Below are positions 44,118-52,754 of a stretch of DNA of 64,000 nt, in pieces (position 1 is the stretch's first letter; the number at the start of each line of letters is the position of its first letter). This DNA is from Pseudomonas brassicacearum (GTDB taxonomy: Bacteria > Pseudomonadota > Gammaproteobacteria > Pseudomonadales > Pseudomonadaceae). The position numbers and the translations under genes were made by a program. The stretch covers positions 186,001 to 250,000 of the forward strand of contig NZ_MOBK01000008.1 in assembly GCF_003732265.1 (NCBI RefSeq). The letters are read 5' to 3'. Under the pieces are notes generated by a model. The model had not been told where the DNA came from. It was given only the letters and a program-made list of their open reading frames with translations, and did not search any database.

Positions 44118-45929
44118 ATGATCGCTTGCCTGCGGCTGTTCACTGCCCTCTGCCTCGCTGCCTTGCTGGCGGCTTGCGCCAGCTCGCCCTCTTCCAGCCT
44201 TGGCGAACTTCCACGGACCCCGGATGCCAGCATCGAGCAACTGCTCGAGCAGGCGAATCAAAGCAAGGATCCGGAAAAAGCCGCCCTGTTGCGCTTGAGC
44301 GCTGCGGACGTGGCCTACCGCCAGGGGAATGCCGGTCAGTCCGCGCAAATCCTGCAGCTGGTTCCGGTCGAGCAACTCAAGCCAGGCCCACAAGTCTTCG
44401 CCAGCACGCTGACGGCGGAACTGGCGATGGTGCGCAACCAGCCCAAAGCGGCGCTGACCGCCTTGAGCCACCCGAGCCTGCAACACCTGAGTGAATTGCC
44501 CGTCGAGCAACAGGTTCGCACCGGCACTGTTCACGCTCGCGCCCTTGAAGCCGATGGCCAGACGCTGGCTGCCGCACGGGAGCGTATTTTCATCGCGCCT
44601 ATGCTGAGCGGTGAAGCGGCCAGCAAAAACCACGAAGCGATCTGGACCCTGATCGCCTCGCTGCCTACCGAGCAACTGCAACCCACCACCTCCGACGACC
44701 TCGGCGGCTGGATGGGTCTGGCGCTGGCGGTGAAATCGGCCGGTACGCTGGAACAACAGCAGGCCGCGATTGATAACTGGCGCGCGCAAAACCCTAAACA
44801 CCCAGCCGCCGTTCATCTGCCGCAGGCACTGACCAACCTCAAGGAACTGGCCAGCCAGCCCCTGAGCAAGATCGCCCTGCTGCTGCCACAGGACGGCCCG
44901 CTGGCCTCGGTCGGCAAAGCATTGCGCGAAGGTTTCATGGCGGCTCACTACCAGGCTCAACAGGCCGGGCAGAAGCCACCCGCCATCGAGTTTTATGACA
45001 GCTCGAAGCTGACGTCGATGGACGAGTTCTATCGCAAGGCCCAGGCCGATGGCGTGCAACTGGTAGTAGGCCCGCTGGAAAAACCGCTGGTCAAACAACT
45101 CAGCTCGCGTCCGCAATTGCCCATCACGACGTTGGCGCTGAACTACAGCGAAGGCGAACAAGGCCCGGCCCAACTGTTCCAGTTTGGCCTGGCGGCTGAA
45201 GACGAAGCCCGCGAAGTGTCTCGCCGCGCACGTGCCGATGGCCTGCATCGCGCCGCCATCATGGTGCCGAAAGGCGAATGGGGCGATCGTGTACTCCGCG
45301 CATTCAGCCAGGACTGGCAAGCCAACGGTGGCACCATCGTCGCCACTGAACGCGTAGACCAACCGGTTCAACTGGCCCAGCAGATTGCTGACATGTTCCA
45401 GCTGCGCCAGAGCGAAGGCCGCGCGAAAAGCCTGCAAAGCACTGTCGGTTCGCAGGTAGCAGCCCAGCCTTCGCGTCGTCAGGACATCGAGTTCATCTTC
45501 CTGGCCGCCACACCGCAACAGGCCCAGCAGATCAAACCGACCCTGAACTTCCAGTACGCAGGTGATGTGCCGGTTTACGCCACCTCCCACGTGTTCAGCG
45601 CCAGTGGCGACGTCAATCAGTACAACGACATGAACGGCATTCGCTTCTGCGAAACCCCATGGTTGCTGGACGCCAATGATCCATTGCGCAAACAAGTGAC
45701 GGCGCAATGGCCACAAGCCGGCGGCAGCCTCGGTCGCCTGTACGCCATGGGCGTCGATGCTTACCGCCTGGCGCCGCGCCTGGGCCAACTCAAGGCCTTG
45801 CCAGACAGCCGCATCTCGGGCCAGTCGGGCAGCCTGGGCATGACTCAGAACCAACGCGTCGTGCGTCAGTTGCCTTGGGCCCAGTTCGTCAACGGTCAGG
45901 TTCAACGCCTGCCGGACACCCCGAACTGA
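44118..45929 (+). CDS. lpoA: Outer-membrane lipoprotein LpoA, activator of penicillin-binding protein
   Basis: A 603-residue lipoprotein (LppC/YraM family). The signal ends in the lipobox LLAAC with Cys20. An N-terminal helical repeat domain (about 30-250) is followed by a periplasmic-binding-protein-like domain (from KIALLLPQDGPLASVGKALREG to the end). In E. coli LpoA reaches through the peptidoglycan and stimulates PBP1a. ATG at 44118 follows aggaacactac; the earlier start at 44094 would spoil the signal. It leads an operon with yraN, diaA-like and dolP. Confidence 0.93.
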   Translation: MIACLRLFTALCLAALLAACASSPSSSLGELPRTPDASIEQLLEQANQSKDPEKAALLRLSAADVAYRQGNAGQSAQILQLVPVEQLKPGPQVFASTLTAELAMVRNQPKAALTALSHPSLQHLSELPVEQQVRTGTVHARALEADGQTLAAARERIFIAPMLSGEAASKNHEAIWTLIASLPTEQLQPTTSDDLGGWMGLALAVKSAGTLEQQQAAIDNWRAQNPKHPAAVHLPQALTNLKELASQPLSKIALLLPQDGPLASVGKALREGFMAAHYQAQQAGQKPPAIEFYDSSKLTSMDEFYRKAQADGVQLVVGPLEKPLVKQLSSRPQLPITTLALNYSEGEQGPAQLFQFGLAAEDEAREVSRRARADGLHRAAIMVPKGEWGDRVLRAFSQDWQANGGTIVATERVDQPVQLAQQIADMFQLRQSEGRAKSLQSTVGSQVAAQPSRRQDIEFIFLAATPQQAQQIKPTLNFQYAGDVPVYATSHVFSASGDVNQYNDMNGIRFCETPWLLDANDPLRKQVTAQWPQAGGSLGRLYAMGVDAYRLAPRLGQLKALPDSRISGQSGSLGMTQNQRVVRQLPWAQFVNGQVQRLPDTPN

Positions 45930-46291
45930 TGCCTGACAGGTCACGCCAGCAAAGCGGTCAAGATGCCGAGCGCCATGCGCTCGAGCATCTTCAACAACAC
46001 GGTCTGCGCCTGCTGGCGCAGAACTGGTTGTGTAAACGCGGCGAGCTTGATCTGGTCATGCTTGATGGCGATACAGTAGTATTCGTTGAAGTCCGCTACA
46101 GAAAAAACACCCAATGGGGTGGCGCGCTCGATAGCATCGATGAGCGCAAACGGCAAAAACTGATTTTCGCCGCGCAGTATTTTCTTCAGCGCGAGTCGCG
46201 TTGGGCCAATTCCCCTTGCCGTTTCGACGTGGTTGCCATCGACAGCAACCTTGATCAGTTGAACTGGATTCAGAATGCCTTCGACAGCTGA
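45929..46291 (+). CDS. yraN: YraN family protein (UPF0102, nuclease-like fold)
   Basis: A 120-residue protein with the family pattern GQDAERHALEHLQQHGLRLLAQN, RGELDLVMLDGDTVVFVEVRYRKN and CRFDVVAID. The E-D-ExR spacing resembles Holliday-junction resolvase or endonuclease folds, but no activity is settled. Its ATG shares one base with the lpoA stop (TGATG). The reading frame is open well upstream inside lpoA, which is incidental. Confidence 0.92.
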   Translation: MPDRSRQQSGQDAERHALEHLQQHGLRLLAQNWLCKRGELDLVMLDGDTVVFVEVRYRKNTQWGGALDSIDERKRQKLIFAAQYFLQRESRWANSPCRFDVVAIDSNLDQLNWIQNAFDS

Positions 46292-46395
46292 TCGCTTGCG
46301 CCCCGAAACGGACACCTACACCCAACACTTTTGCTCTTTGCTTTGCGGGCTGCACATTCATGTGCCGAGTAGCCGCGCTAATTAAGGTCACACAG

Positions 46396-46989
46396 ATGGA
46401 CATGCAATCCCGAATTCGCCAGCTTTTTCAGGCCAGTATCGACACCAAGCAAATGGCGATGGACGTACTTGCACCGCACATCGAGCAAGCCAGCCAAGTG
46501 ATGGTCAACGCCCTGCTCAATGAGGGCAAAATGCTTTCCTGCGGCAACGGCGGTTCCGCCGGTGACGCCCAGCACTTTTCGTCGGAACTGCTCAACCGCT
46601 TCGAGCGTGAACGCCCGAGCCTGCCAGCCATCGCGCTGACCACCGACAGCTCGACCATCACCTCGATTGCCAACGACTACAGCTACAACGAAATCTTCTC
46701 CAAACAGATCCGCGCCCTTGGCCAGCCAGGCGATGTATTGCTGGCGATTTCCACCAGTGGCAACTCGGCAAACATAATTCAAGCGATCCAGGCCGCACAT
46801 GACCGCGAAATGATTGTCGTAGCATTGACCGGTCGCGATGGCGGCGGCATGGCCTCGCTGCTATTGCCGGAGGACGTCGAGATTCGCGTACCAGCCAATG
46901 TCACCGCACGTATTCAGGAAGTCCACCTGCTGGCGATCCATTGCCTTTGCGATCTGATCGACAGCCAACTGTTCGGGAGTGAAGAATGA
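46396..46989 (+). CDS. diaA: SIS-domain protein, DiaA/GmhA family
   Basis: A 197-residue sugar-isomerase-domain protein with LSCGNGGSAGDAQHFSSELLNRFE, AISTSGNSANII and VTARIQEVHLLAIHCLCDLID. In Pseudomonas this gene is usually labelled gmhA (phosphoheptose isomerase). The synteny (rsmI, lpoA, yraN, this gene, dolP) and the C-terminal ending match E. coli diaA, a DnaA-binding replication initiation factor. Both readings are possible, and I favour the DiaA-type orthologue. ATG at 46396 is better than the GTG-like earlier start. It overlaps dolP by four bases. Confidence 0.85.
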   Translation: MDMQSRIRQLFQASIDTKQMAMDVLAPHIEQASQVMVNALLNEGKMLSCGNGGSAGDAQHFSSELLNRFERERPSLPAIALTTDSSTITSIANDYSYNEIFSKQIRALGQPGDVLLAISTSGNSANIIQAIQAAHDREMIVVALTGRDGGGMASLLLPEDVEIRVPANVTARIQEVHLLAIHCLCDLIDSQLFGSEE

Positions 46990-47567
46990 CCCCTAATCGC
47001 CTTGGCCTGATGGCCTTGACCCTGTGCCTGATCGGCATCAGCGGCTGCACCTCGGTGGTTAACGCCAGCCGTGAAGCGCCGATTGAAGATGACCGTGGCA
47101 CGCGCACCTTCGGCAGCAAGATCGACGACTCCCTGATTGATACCAAAGTCGGCGTCAACGTGGCCAAGGCCGACCCGGCCCTGGACAAGGATTCGCACAT
47201 TGTCGTCACCAGCTTCAACGGCGTGGTACTGCTCGCCGGACAGACGCCTCGTGAAGACCTCAAGGCCAAGGCCGAACAGGCCGCTGCCGCTGTGCAACGG
47301 GTAAAAACCGTGCACAACGAATTGCAGATCCTGCCGCCCTCCTCGCTGCTGGCTCGCCAGAACGACGCCTGGCTGACCACCAAGATCAAGACCCAGATGC
47401 TCGCAGACGCCAACATCCCCGGTTCGCGCATCAAGGTGGTGACCGAGAACGGCATCGTCTATTTGCTGGGCCTGCTGACCAAACAGGAAGCCACTCAGGC
47501 GACCAATCTGGTACAGGGCGTTTCCGGTGTGCAGAAGATTGTGAAGCTGTTTGAGTACATCGACTGA
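46986..47567 (+). CDS. dolP: BON-domain outer-membrane lipoprotein (DolP/YraP)
   Basis: A 193-residue lipoprotein. The lipobox ISGC gives Cys21 as the lipidated residue. Two BON domains follow (about 45-115 and 122-192), each with a conserved glycine turn such as VVLLAGQTPRED and IVYLLGLLTKQEA. DolP keeps the outer membrane intact and, in E. coli, localises to the division site through anionic lipids. The ATG overlaps the previous stop. Last gene of the lpoA operon, followed by a terminator. Confidence 0.93.
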   Translation: MTPNRLGLMALTLCLIGISGCTSVVNASREAPIEDDRGTRTFGSKIDDSLIDTKVGVNVAKADPALDKDSHIVVTSFNGVVLLAGQTPREDLKAKAEQAAAAVQRVKTVHNELQILPPSSLLARQNDAWLTTKIKTQMLADANIPGSRIKVVTENGIVYLLGLLTKQEATQATNLVQGVSGVQKIVKLFEYID

Positions 47568-47585
47568 CACCCAAACCGCAGGCAC

Positions 47586-47617
47586 AAAAAAGGCGATCCA
47601 TCCGGATCGCCTTTTTT
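47586..47617. terminator. Bidirectional terminator between dolP and sspB
   Basis: The stem aaaaaaggcgatcc / ggatcgcctttttt has runs on both sides and serves convergent dolP and sspB. Confidence 0.9.
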
Positions 47618-47618
47618 A

Positions 47619-48032
47619 TTACTTCACCACTTTCAAACTGGGTCGACCGCTGGGACGCGGCGGCTCGCTGTCGGGTGGCGGAATATCATCATCCAGCTCG
47701 ATCTCTTCCTCGTCTTCCATAGGCGATTCCAGATCGAACACCATGCCCTGACCGTTCTCCCGGGCGTAAATCCCCAAGATCGATGCGATAGGCACGTACA
47801 GGGTGTGCGGCACGCCACCAAAGCGCCCTTCGAAGCTGACCGCCTCATTGTCCATGTGCAAATGGCGCACGGCTTGTGGCGACACGTTCAAGACGATTTG
47901 TCCGTCACTGGCAAAACCCTGAGGCACCTGCACCGACGGATATTCCGAATTGACCAGCATGTGCGGGGTGCAATCGTTGTCCACAATCCACTCGTAGAGC
48001 GCGCGGACCAGATAAGGTCGACTGGAGTTCAT
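47619..48032 (-). CDS. sspB: ClpXP adaptor SspB (stringent starvation protein B)
   Basis: A 137-residue adaptor that delivers ssrA-tagged proteins to ClpXP. The N-terminal substrate-binding domain runs from RPYLVRALYEWIVDNDCTPHMLV to about residue 108 and includes GRFGG and VPIASILGIYARE. An acidic linker (EDEEEIELDDD) leads to the C-terminal ClpX-docking tail RPSLKVVK. It follows sspA by 16 bases and forms an operon with it. Confidence 0.96.
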   Translation of the reverse strand: MNSSRPYLVRALYEWIVDNDCTPHMLVNSEYPSVQVPQGFASDGQIVLNVSPQAVRHLHMDNEAVSFEGRFGGVPHTLYVPIASILGIYARENGQGMVFDLESPMEDEEEIELDDDIPPPDSEPPRPSGRPSLKVVK

Positions 48033-48048
48033 AGCGGCTCCTTAAGCC

Positions 48049-48666
48049 TTAGCGCATATCGCGTTCGACGCCAGACAGACTTGCCTGGAAAGCCTCACGC
48101 GCAAACGAGCGCTCCATATAATCAAGCAGCGGCTTGGCAGGCCGCGGCAGTTCAATACCCAAAATCGGCAAGCGCCAGAGTATGGGTAGTAGGCAGCAAT
48201 CCACCAGACTTTGTTCCTCGCTGAGGAAAAACGGCTTGTCGGCGAACAACGGCGACACGCCTGTCAGGCTCTCGCGCAGCTCTTTACGAGCGACAACGCG
48301 GGCTGCTTCCTTGGTCTTCGAATCCAGGATCAGATCCACCAGGCCACACCAGTCGCGCTGAATACGATGAATCAGCAGACGGCTGTTTGCACGCGCCACA
48401 GGATAAACCGGCAGTAAGGGCGGGTGCGGGTAACGCTCATCCAGATATTCCATCACCACGGTCGACTCCCACAACGCCAGGTCACGATCGACCAGGGTGG
48501 GCAGGCTTCCGTAAGGGTTCACCTCAATCAGTTTAGGCGGCTGACGACCAGCTTCCACGTAAATGATCTCGGCGCTGACACCCTTCTCTGCAAGTACGAT
48601 ACGCACTCGGTGGGAATAGTGGTCGGCGGGGTCGGAGTAACAGGCCAACCGATTGGTCACGCCCAT
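48049..48666 (-). CDS. sspA: Stringent starvation protein A
   Basis: A 205-residue glutathione-transferase-fold protein that binds RNA polymerase and acts in stationary phase and acid tolerance. The N-terminal thioredoxin-like domain begins NRLACYSDPADHYSHRVRIVLAEKG and the C-terminal helical domain includes LIHRIQRDWCGLVD. The PHP motif that matters in E. coli SspA is seen in YPHPPLLP. It sits between petC and sspB, separated from petC by a strong terminator. Confidence 0.96.
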   Translation of the reverse strand: MGVTNRLACYSDPADHYSHRVRIVLAEKGVSAEIIYVEAGRQPPKLIEVNPYGSLPTLVDRDLALWESTVVMEYLDERYPHPPLLPVYPVARANSRLLIHRIQRDWCGLVDLILDSKTKEAARVVARKELRESLTGVSPLFADKPFFLSEEQSLVDCCLLPILWRLPILGIELPRPAKPLLDYMERSFAREAFQASLSGVERDMR

Positions 48667-48703
48667 GGCGGTCCTCCTCGCTTGTTGAAATTATCGAAAG
48701 CGG

Positions 48704-48788
48704 AAAAACGAGCGCGCCCAGAGGGCGCCTCCCGTAACGCCTGGATCACCCAGACTCGTTACACCTTCAGAGGCGCCCTTGGGCGCGC
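48704..48788 (-). terminator. Large terminator of the petABC operon
   Basis: Arms of about 20 bases (48712-48731 and 48770-48788, gcgcgccca.gagggcgcctc against its complement, one extra base) enclose a 38-base loop that contains a second stem (gtaacg/cgttac). On the minus strand it is followed by five T residues (48708-48704). Confidence 0.75.
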
Positions 48789-48817
48789 GCGATTAACAGC
48801 AACTGCTTGAATCTTTA

Positions 48818-49600
48818 TCAGTGCACATCTTTCCAGTATTCGCGCTTGAGCAGATAAGCGAACACGAAGAAGAACGCCAGGTACAGCAAGACGTAAGTAC
48901 CAATGCGCTGATGTTGCAACTTAACCGGGTTAGCCGAGTAAGCCAGGAAGGTTACCAGATTCTTGACCTTCTCATCGAACTGCTCTTCGGTCAGGGCACC
49001 CGTTTTCGGCACGATGGTCATTTGATCACATGCTTCATGTGTCAAAGGTGTACCGGTCAGCGGGTCAAACTGCTTCTTGCCGTCTTCGACGATCTGAACC
49101 TGCTTGCAACCGATGATCTGACGACCTTGCAGGCCCGCCAGGACGTTAGGCATACCGACGTTCGGGAAAACCTTGTTGTTCACGCCCCATGGACGCGACG
49201 GGTCTTCGTAGAACGACTTCAGGTAGCCATAGAGCCAGTCAGTACCGCGAACACGAGCCACCAGCGTCAGGTCGGGCGGCGCCGCGCCGAACCAGGCCTT
49301 GGCGTCTGCCGGCTGCATGCCGATGCTCATGTGATCACCAATCTTGGCGCCAGTGAACACCAGGTTCGACAGCATCAGATCATGGGGAATGCCCAGGTCA
49401 TCGGCGACGCGCTCATAGCGCTGGAACTTGGCGCTGTGGCAACCCATGCAGTAGTTGGCAAAGGTACGTGCGCCATCTTGCATGGCAGCCTTGTCGGAAA
49501 CGTCGATGTCGACCTTTTCCAGCTCAGGACCACCGTGTTCAGCCGCAAAGGACAAGACAGGCAGAGCAGCAAAAATCAGTGCAAAAAATAACTTTTTCAT
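48818..49600 (-). CDS. petC: Cytochrome c1 of the bc1 complex
   Basis: A 260-residue periplasmic-facing heme protein. The signal is MKKLFFALIFAALPVLSFAA, the heme c site is NYCMGCHSAKF, with a methionine ligand later, and a C-terminal anchor helix (TYVLLYLAFFFVFAYLL). It receives electrons from the Rieske protein and passes them to soluble cytochrome c. ATG at 49600 overlaps the petB stop by one base (TGATG); the longer frame to 49693 is petB DNA. Confidence 0.97.
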   Translation of the reverse strand: MKKLFFALIFAALPVLSFAAEHGGPELEKVDIDVSDKAAMQDGARTFANYCMGCHSAKFQRYERVADDLGIPHDLMLSNLVFTGAKIGDHMSIGMQPADAKAWFGAAPPDLTLVARVRGTDWLYGYLKSFYEDPSRPWGVNNKVFPNVGMPNVLAGLQGRQIIGCKQVQIVEDGKKQFDPLTGTPLTHEACDQMTIVPKTGALTEEQFDEKVKNLVTFLAYSANPVKLQHQRIGTYVLLYLAFFFVFAYLLKREYWKDVH

Positions 49601-50811
49601 CAGCCAGTCACCCTTTCCGGAACCGGTTTGGTCTTCTCGAGCCTGGTGTAGAACGGCATCAGAATGAAGTAGGCGAAGTACAGGAAGGTGCATACCTGCG
49701 ACAGCAACGTCCGCTCAGGAGTCGGGGCCAACACGCCCAGCACGCCCAGGATCACGAACGAAATGCAGAACACCCACAACCAGATCCTGCTCATCCAGCC
49801 TTTGTAGCGCATCGACTTGACGGGGCTACGGTCCAGCCACGGCAGGACGAACAGCATGGCAATCGACGCCCCCATGGCGATAACACCCATGAGCTTGTCC
49901 GGGATGGCCCGCAGAATCGCGTAGAACGGAGTGAAGTACCAGACCGGAGCGATGTGCTCTGGGGTCTTGAAGGCGTTCGCCACTTCGAAGTTCGGCTTCT
50001 CGAGGAAGTAACCGCCCATTTCCGGGAAGAAGAACACGATCGAGCAGAAGATGAACAGGAACACCACCACACCGACGATATCTTTCACGGTGTAGTACGG
50101 GTGGAAGGCAATGCCGTCCAGCGGTACGCCGTTTTCGTCCTTGTGTTTCTTGATGTCCACACCGTCCGGGTTGTTCGAACCGACTTCGTGCAACGCCAGA
50201 ACGTGCAGCACCACCAGACCGAGGATCACGATCGGCAACGCAACAACGTGCAGGGCGAAGAAGCGGTTCAGGGTAATACCGGAAATCAGGTAGTCACCAC
50301 GGATCCACTGGGTCAGGTCGTTACCGATGACCGGGATCGCACCGAACAGCGAGATGATCACCTGGGCACCCCAGTAGGACATCTGGCCCCACGGCAGCAG
50401 GTAACCCATGAAGGCTTCAGCCATCAGCGCCAGGTAGATCAGCATGCCAAAGACCCACACCAGCTCACGCGGCTTCTGGTACGAACCGTAGAGCAGGCCA
50501 CGGAACATGTGCAGATAAACCACGATGAAGAACGCCGAAGCGCCGGTGGAGTGCAGCAGACGCAGGATCGAGCCGTACTCGACGTCGCGCATGATGTATT
50601 CGACGGAAGCAAACGCCTCTTCTGCCGACGGGGTGTAGCTCATGGTCAGCCAGACACCGGTAACGATCTGGTTGACCAGAACGAGCAGCGCCAGGGAACC
50701 AAAGAAATAGAAGAAGTTGAAGTTCTTCGGGGCGTAGTACTTGCTGAGATGGTCTTCCCACATTTTGGTCGCGGGAAAGCGCGCATCAACCCAATCCATG
50801 AACTTGCTCAT
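49600..50811 (-). CDS. petB: Cytochrome b of the bc1 complex
   Basis: A 403-residue membrane protein with eight to nine helices and two heme b groups, the quinol-oxidising core of complex III. Visible stretches: LHSTGASAFFIVVYLHMFRGL with heme histidines, GYLLPWGQMSYWGAQVI, FFALHVVALPIVILGLVVLHVLALH and a PEWY-like motif in PVWYFTPFYAILR, where valine replaces the glutamate-containing PEWY start. ATG at 50811 overlaps the petA stop (TGATG). A GTG one codon earlier is possible. Confidence 0.96.
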   Translation of the reverse strand: MSKFMDWVDARFPATKMWEDHLSKYYAPKNFNFFYFFGSLALLVLVNQIVTGVWLTMSYTPSAEEAFASVEYIMRDVEYGSILRLLHSTGASAFFIVVYLHMFRGLLYGSYQKPRELVWVFGMLIYLALMAEAFMGYLLPWGQMSYWGAQVIISLFGAIPVIGNDLTQWIRGDYLISGITLNRFFALHVVALPIVILGLVVLHVLALHEVGSNNPDGVDIKKHKDENGVPLDGIAFHPYYTVKDIVGVVVFLFIFCSIVFFFPEMGGYFLEKPNFEVANAFKTPEHIAPVWYFTPFYAILRAIPDKLMGVIAMGASIAMLFVLPWLDRSPVKSMRYKGWMSRIWLWVFCISFVILGVLGVLAPTPERTLLSQVCTFLYFAYFILMPFYTRLEKTKPVPERVTG

Positions 50812-51404
50812 CACGCTTTCTCCGTATCGACGCCGATGACAATGATGTCGTCGGTCTCATAGGAATGCGGGGGAACTGGCAGGTTCAAAGGCGCAGGTTG
50901 CGACTTGTAGACGCGGCCAGCCAGATCGTAGTGGGAACCGTGGCACGGGCAGAAATAGCCGCCTACCCAGTCCTTGCCCAGATCAGCAGGTGCCACTTCG
51001 GGACGGAAGGTTGGCGAGCAACCCAGGTGTGTGCAGATACCGATCAGCAGCAGTACTTCTGGCTTGATCGAACGCGTTTCCGGGTCGACATAAGTCGGTT
51101 GTGTCGAGTTCTTGGAGTCCGGGTCAGACAGCTGGCCCTCGATCTTTTTCAGATTCCCCAGGATTTCCGGAGTACGGCGGACAATGAATACCGGCTGGCC
51201 GCGCCACTCAGCAATCATCTGCTGGCCTGGCTCGATTTTGCTGACATTCACTTTCACCGGTGCACCCGCGGCTTTCGCCTTGGCACTGGGAAACCATGAC
51301 CCCACGAACGGGACCGCAGCCCCCACCGCTCCTGCAGCACCCACCACGGATGTGGCTGCTACCAAGAAGCGACGCCGGCCTGCATTCACGCCGTCATTGC
51401 TCAT
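50811..51404 (-). CDS. petA: Rieske iron-sulfur protein of the bc1 complex
   Basis: A 197-residue protein carrying the 2Fe-2S cluster. An N-terminal twin-arginine-like signal (RRRFLVAATSVVG) is also the membrane anchor. The cluster ligands are in CTHLGC and CPCHGSH, with the glycine-rich loop near QPAPLNLPVPPH. It is the first gene of petABC, with candidate promoters upstream. Confidence 0.97.
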   Translation of the reverse strand: MSNDGVNAGRRRFLVAATSVVGAAGAVGAAVPFVGSWFPSAKAKAAGAPVKVNVSKIEPGQQMIAEWRGQPVFIVRRTPEILGNLKKIEGQLSDPDSKNSTQPTYVDPETRSIKPEVLLLIGICTHLGCSPTFRPEVAPADLGKDWVGGYFCPCHGSHYDLAGRVYKSQPAPLNLPVPPHSYETDDIIVIGVDTEKA

Positions 51405-51487
51405 TCAGTCCTCTCCCATCAGCTTTTGTGGCCTGTTAAATCAGGCATCTACTAAGTAAATCTATGTACTTATAAAAATTTTGCCGA

Positions 51488-51516
51488 ATGGTAATGAAAA
51501 GCCCCAATTCTGACAA
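51488..51516 (-). promoter_or_regulatory. Candidate promoter of petABC (proximal)
   Basis: On the minus strand -35 TTGTCA (51516-51511), a 17-base spacer and -10 TACCAT (51493-51488). The leader to petA would be about 75 bases. Confidence 0.4.
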
Positions 51517-51551
51517 GGTAATTACCCAAGGGCTCCACTGCCAAGCCTTGC

Positions 51552-51580
51552 AGTATAGGGGCTCTACGGCTGTGGCAAGT
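51552..51580 (-). promoter_or_regulatory. Candidate promoter of petABC (distal)
   Basis: On the minus strand a strong -10 TATACT (51557-51552) lies 17 bases from ACTTGC (51580-51575), a weak -35. Confidence 0.35.
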
Positions 51581-51615
51581 TGTCACAGCGCAATTCTTTG
51601 ATAAATCGCACGCAT

Positions 51616-51658
51616 AAAAAAACGCCCAGCTCCGTGAGGAGGCTGGGCGTTCTTTTTT
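51616..51658 (-). terminator. Terminator of rplM-rpsI
   Basis: The stem acgcccagc.tcc / gga.gctgggcgt with A and T runs on each side lies just past the rpsI stop on the minus strand. Confidence 0.85.
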
Positions 51659-51673
51659 GAACGTGAAAGCGAA

Positions 51674-52066
51674 TTAACGCTTCGAGTACTGCGGACGCTT
51701 ACGCGCTTTACGCAGACCGACTTTCTTACGTTCAACTTCACGAGCATCGCGAGTAACGAAGCCAGCTTTGCGCAGAGCGCCACGCAGGGTTTCGTCGTAC
51801 TGCATCAGTGCGCGAGTGATACCGTGGCGGATTGCGCCAGCTTGACCACTTACACCACCACCGATCACGGTGACGTAGATGTCGAACTTCTCGACAGTCT
51901 CAGTCAATTCCAGCGGCTGACGAACTACCATGCGGGCAGTTTCGCGGCCGAAGAAATTATCCAGCGAACGGTTGTTGATGGAGATGTTACCAGTACCCGG
52001 ACGCAGGAAAACGCGTGCGGTTGCGGTCTTGCGACGGCCAGTGCCGTAATTTTGAGTCGCCGACAT
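51674..52066 (-). CDS. rpsI: 30S ribosomal protein S9
   Basis: A 130-residue ribosomal protein. The family signature [19 protein letters not shown] and the basic tail ending RKRPQYSKR, which reaches the P-site tRNA, are present. The start is [23 protein letters not shown]. It follows rplM by 14 bases in the usual rplM-rpsI operon. Confidence 0.99.
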
Positions 52067-52080
52067 AATGAACTATTCCG

Positions 52081-52509
52081 TTAAAACTTCAGTTCTTGGG
52101 GCTGCTGAGCAGTATGAGGGTGTACAGCGCCCGCATAGACTTTCAGCTTACGATACATGTCGCGACCCAGCGGGTTCTTAGGCAGCATGCCTTTGACCGC
52201 GGTCTCGATCACGCGCTCAGGGGCTTTAGCGATCAGCTTTTCGAAGTTGATCGACTTGATGCCGCCCGGGAAACCGGAGTGGGAGTAGTAGATTTTGTCG
52301 GTGGTTTTAGCACCGGTTACACGAATCTGCTCGGCATTGATAACGACGATGTAATCGCCGGTGTCAACGTGAGGAGTGTACTCAGCTTTATGCTTGCCAC
52401 GCAGACGGCTCGCGATTTCGGTGGCCAGACGACCCAGGGTCTGACCTGCAGCGTCGACGACAAACCAGTCGCGCTGTACTGTTTCCGGTTTAGCAGTAAA
52501 AGTTTTCAT
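52081..52509 (-). CDS. rplM: 50S ribosomal protein L13
   Basis: A 142-residue ribosomal protein with WFVVDAAGQTLGRLATEIA, VINAEQIRVTG, YYSHSGFPGG and GMLPKNPLGRDMYRKLKVYAG, all family signatures. In E. coli L13 represses its own operon through the leader RNA. A candidate leader hairpin is seen here. A good sigma70-type promoter lies upstream. Confidence 0.99.
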   Translation of the reverse strand: MKTFTAKPETVQRDWFVVDAAGQTLGRLATEIASRLRGKHKAEYTPHVDTGDYIVVINAEQIRVTGAKTTDKIYYSHSGFPGGIKSINFEKLIAKAPERVIETAVKGMLPKNPLGRDMYRKLKVYAGAVHPHTAQQPQELKF

Positions 52510-52522
52510 TCTTTATAGCCTC

Positions 52523-52549
52523 AGGGGCCGCCCTGTAAATTAGACGGCG
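52523..52549 (-). promoter_or_regulatory. Hairpin in the rplM leader
   Basis: On the minus strand CCGCC-gtctaatttacag-GGCGG forms a short stem within the roughly 35-base leader, just before the ribosome site. This is a candidate for L13 autoregulation. It is inferred from position only. Confidence 0.3.
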
Positions 52550-52550
52550 G

Positions 52551-52579
52551 ATCTTACTGAATAGTGCGTACTTTGACAA
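52551..52579 (-). promoter_or_regulatory. Promoter of rplM-rpsI
   Basis: On the minus strand -35 TTGTCA (52579-52574), a 17-base spacer and -10 TAAGAT (52556-52551): five of six matches at -35 and a good -10. Confidence 0.7.
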
Positions 52580-52754
52580 GTCAAAGGCAGCCGGATACAG
52601 ACGCTTTCGGGGGCTCGGGTCGGCGCGTCCGTTCAACGGCAAGATTCTTCGGCGGCGGCGCATCACTTCCACTGCAGAAAGAGGTGCGCAATTATGCAGA
52701 TTGCGAAAAATAATTCAACCTGCTTTTATGATTGTTTTGCCCAAGGAGTACCTG

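Noticed and set aside
44040..45944. 634-codon minus-strand frame opposite lpoA
   Set aside because: lpoA has a lipobox, ribosome site and operon context. The antisense product has none of these.
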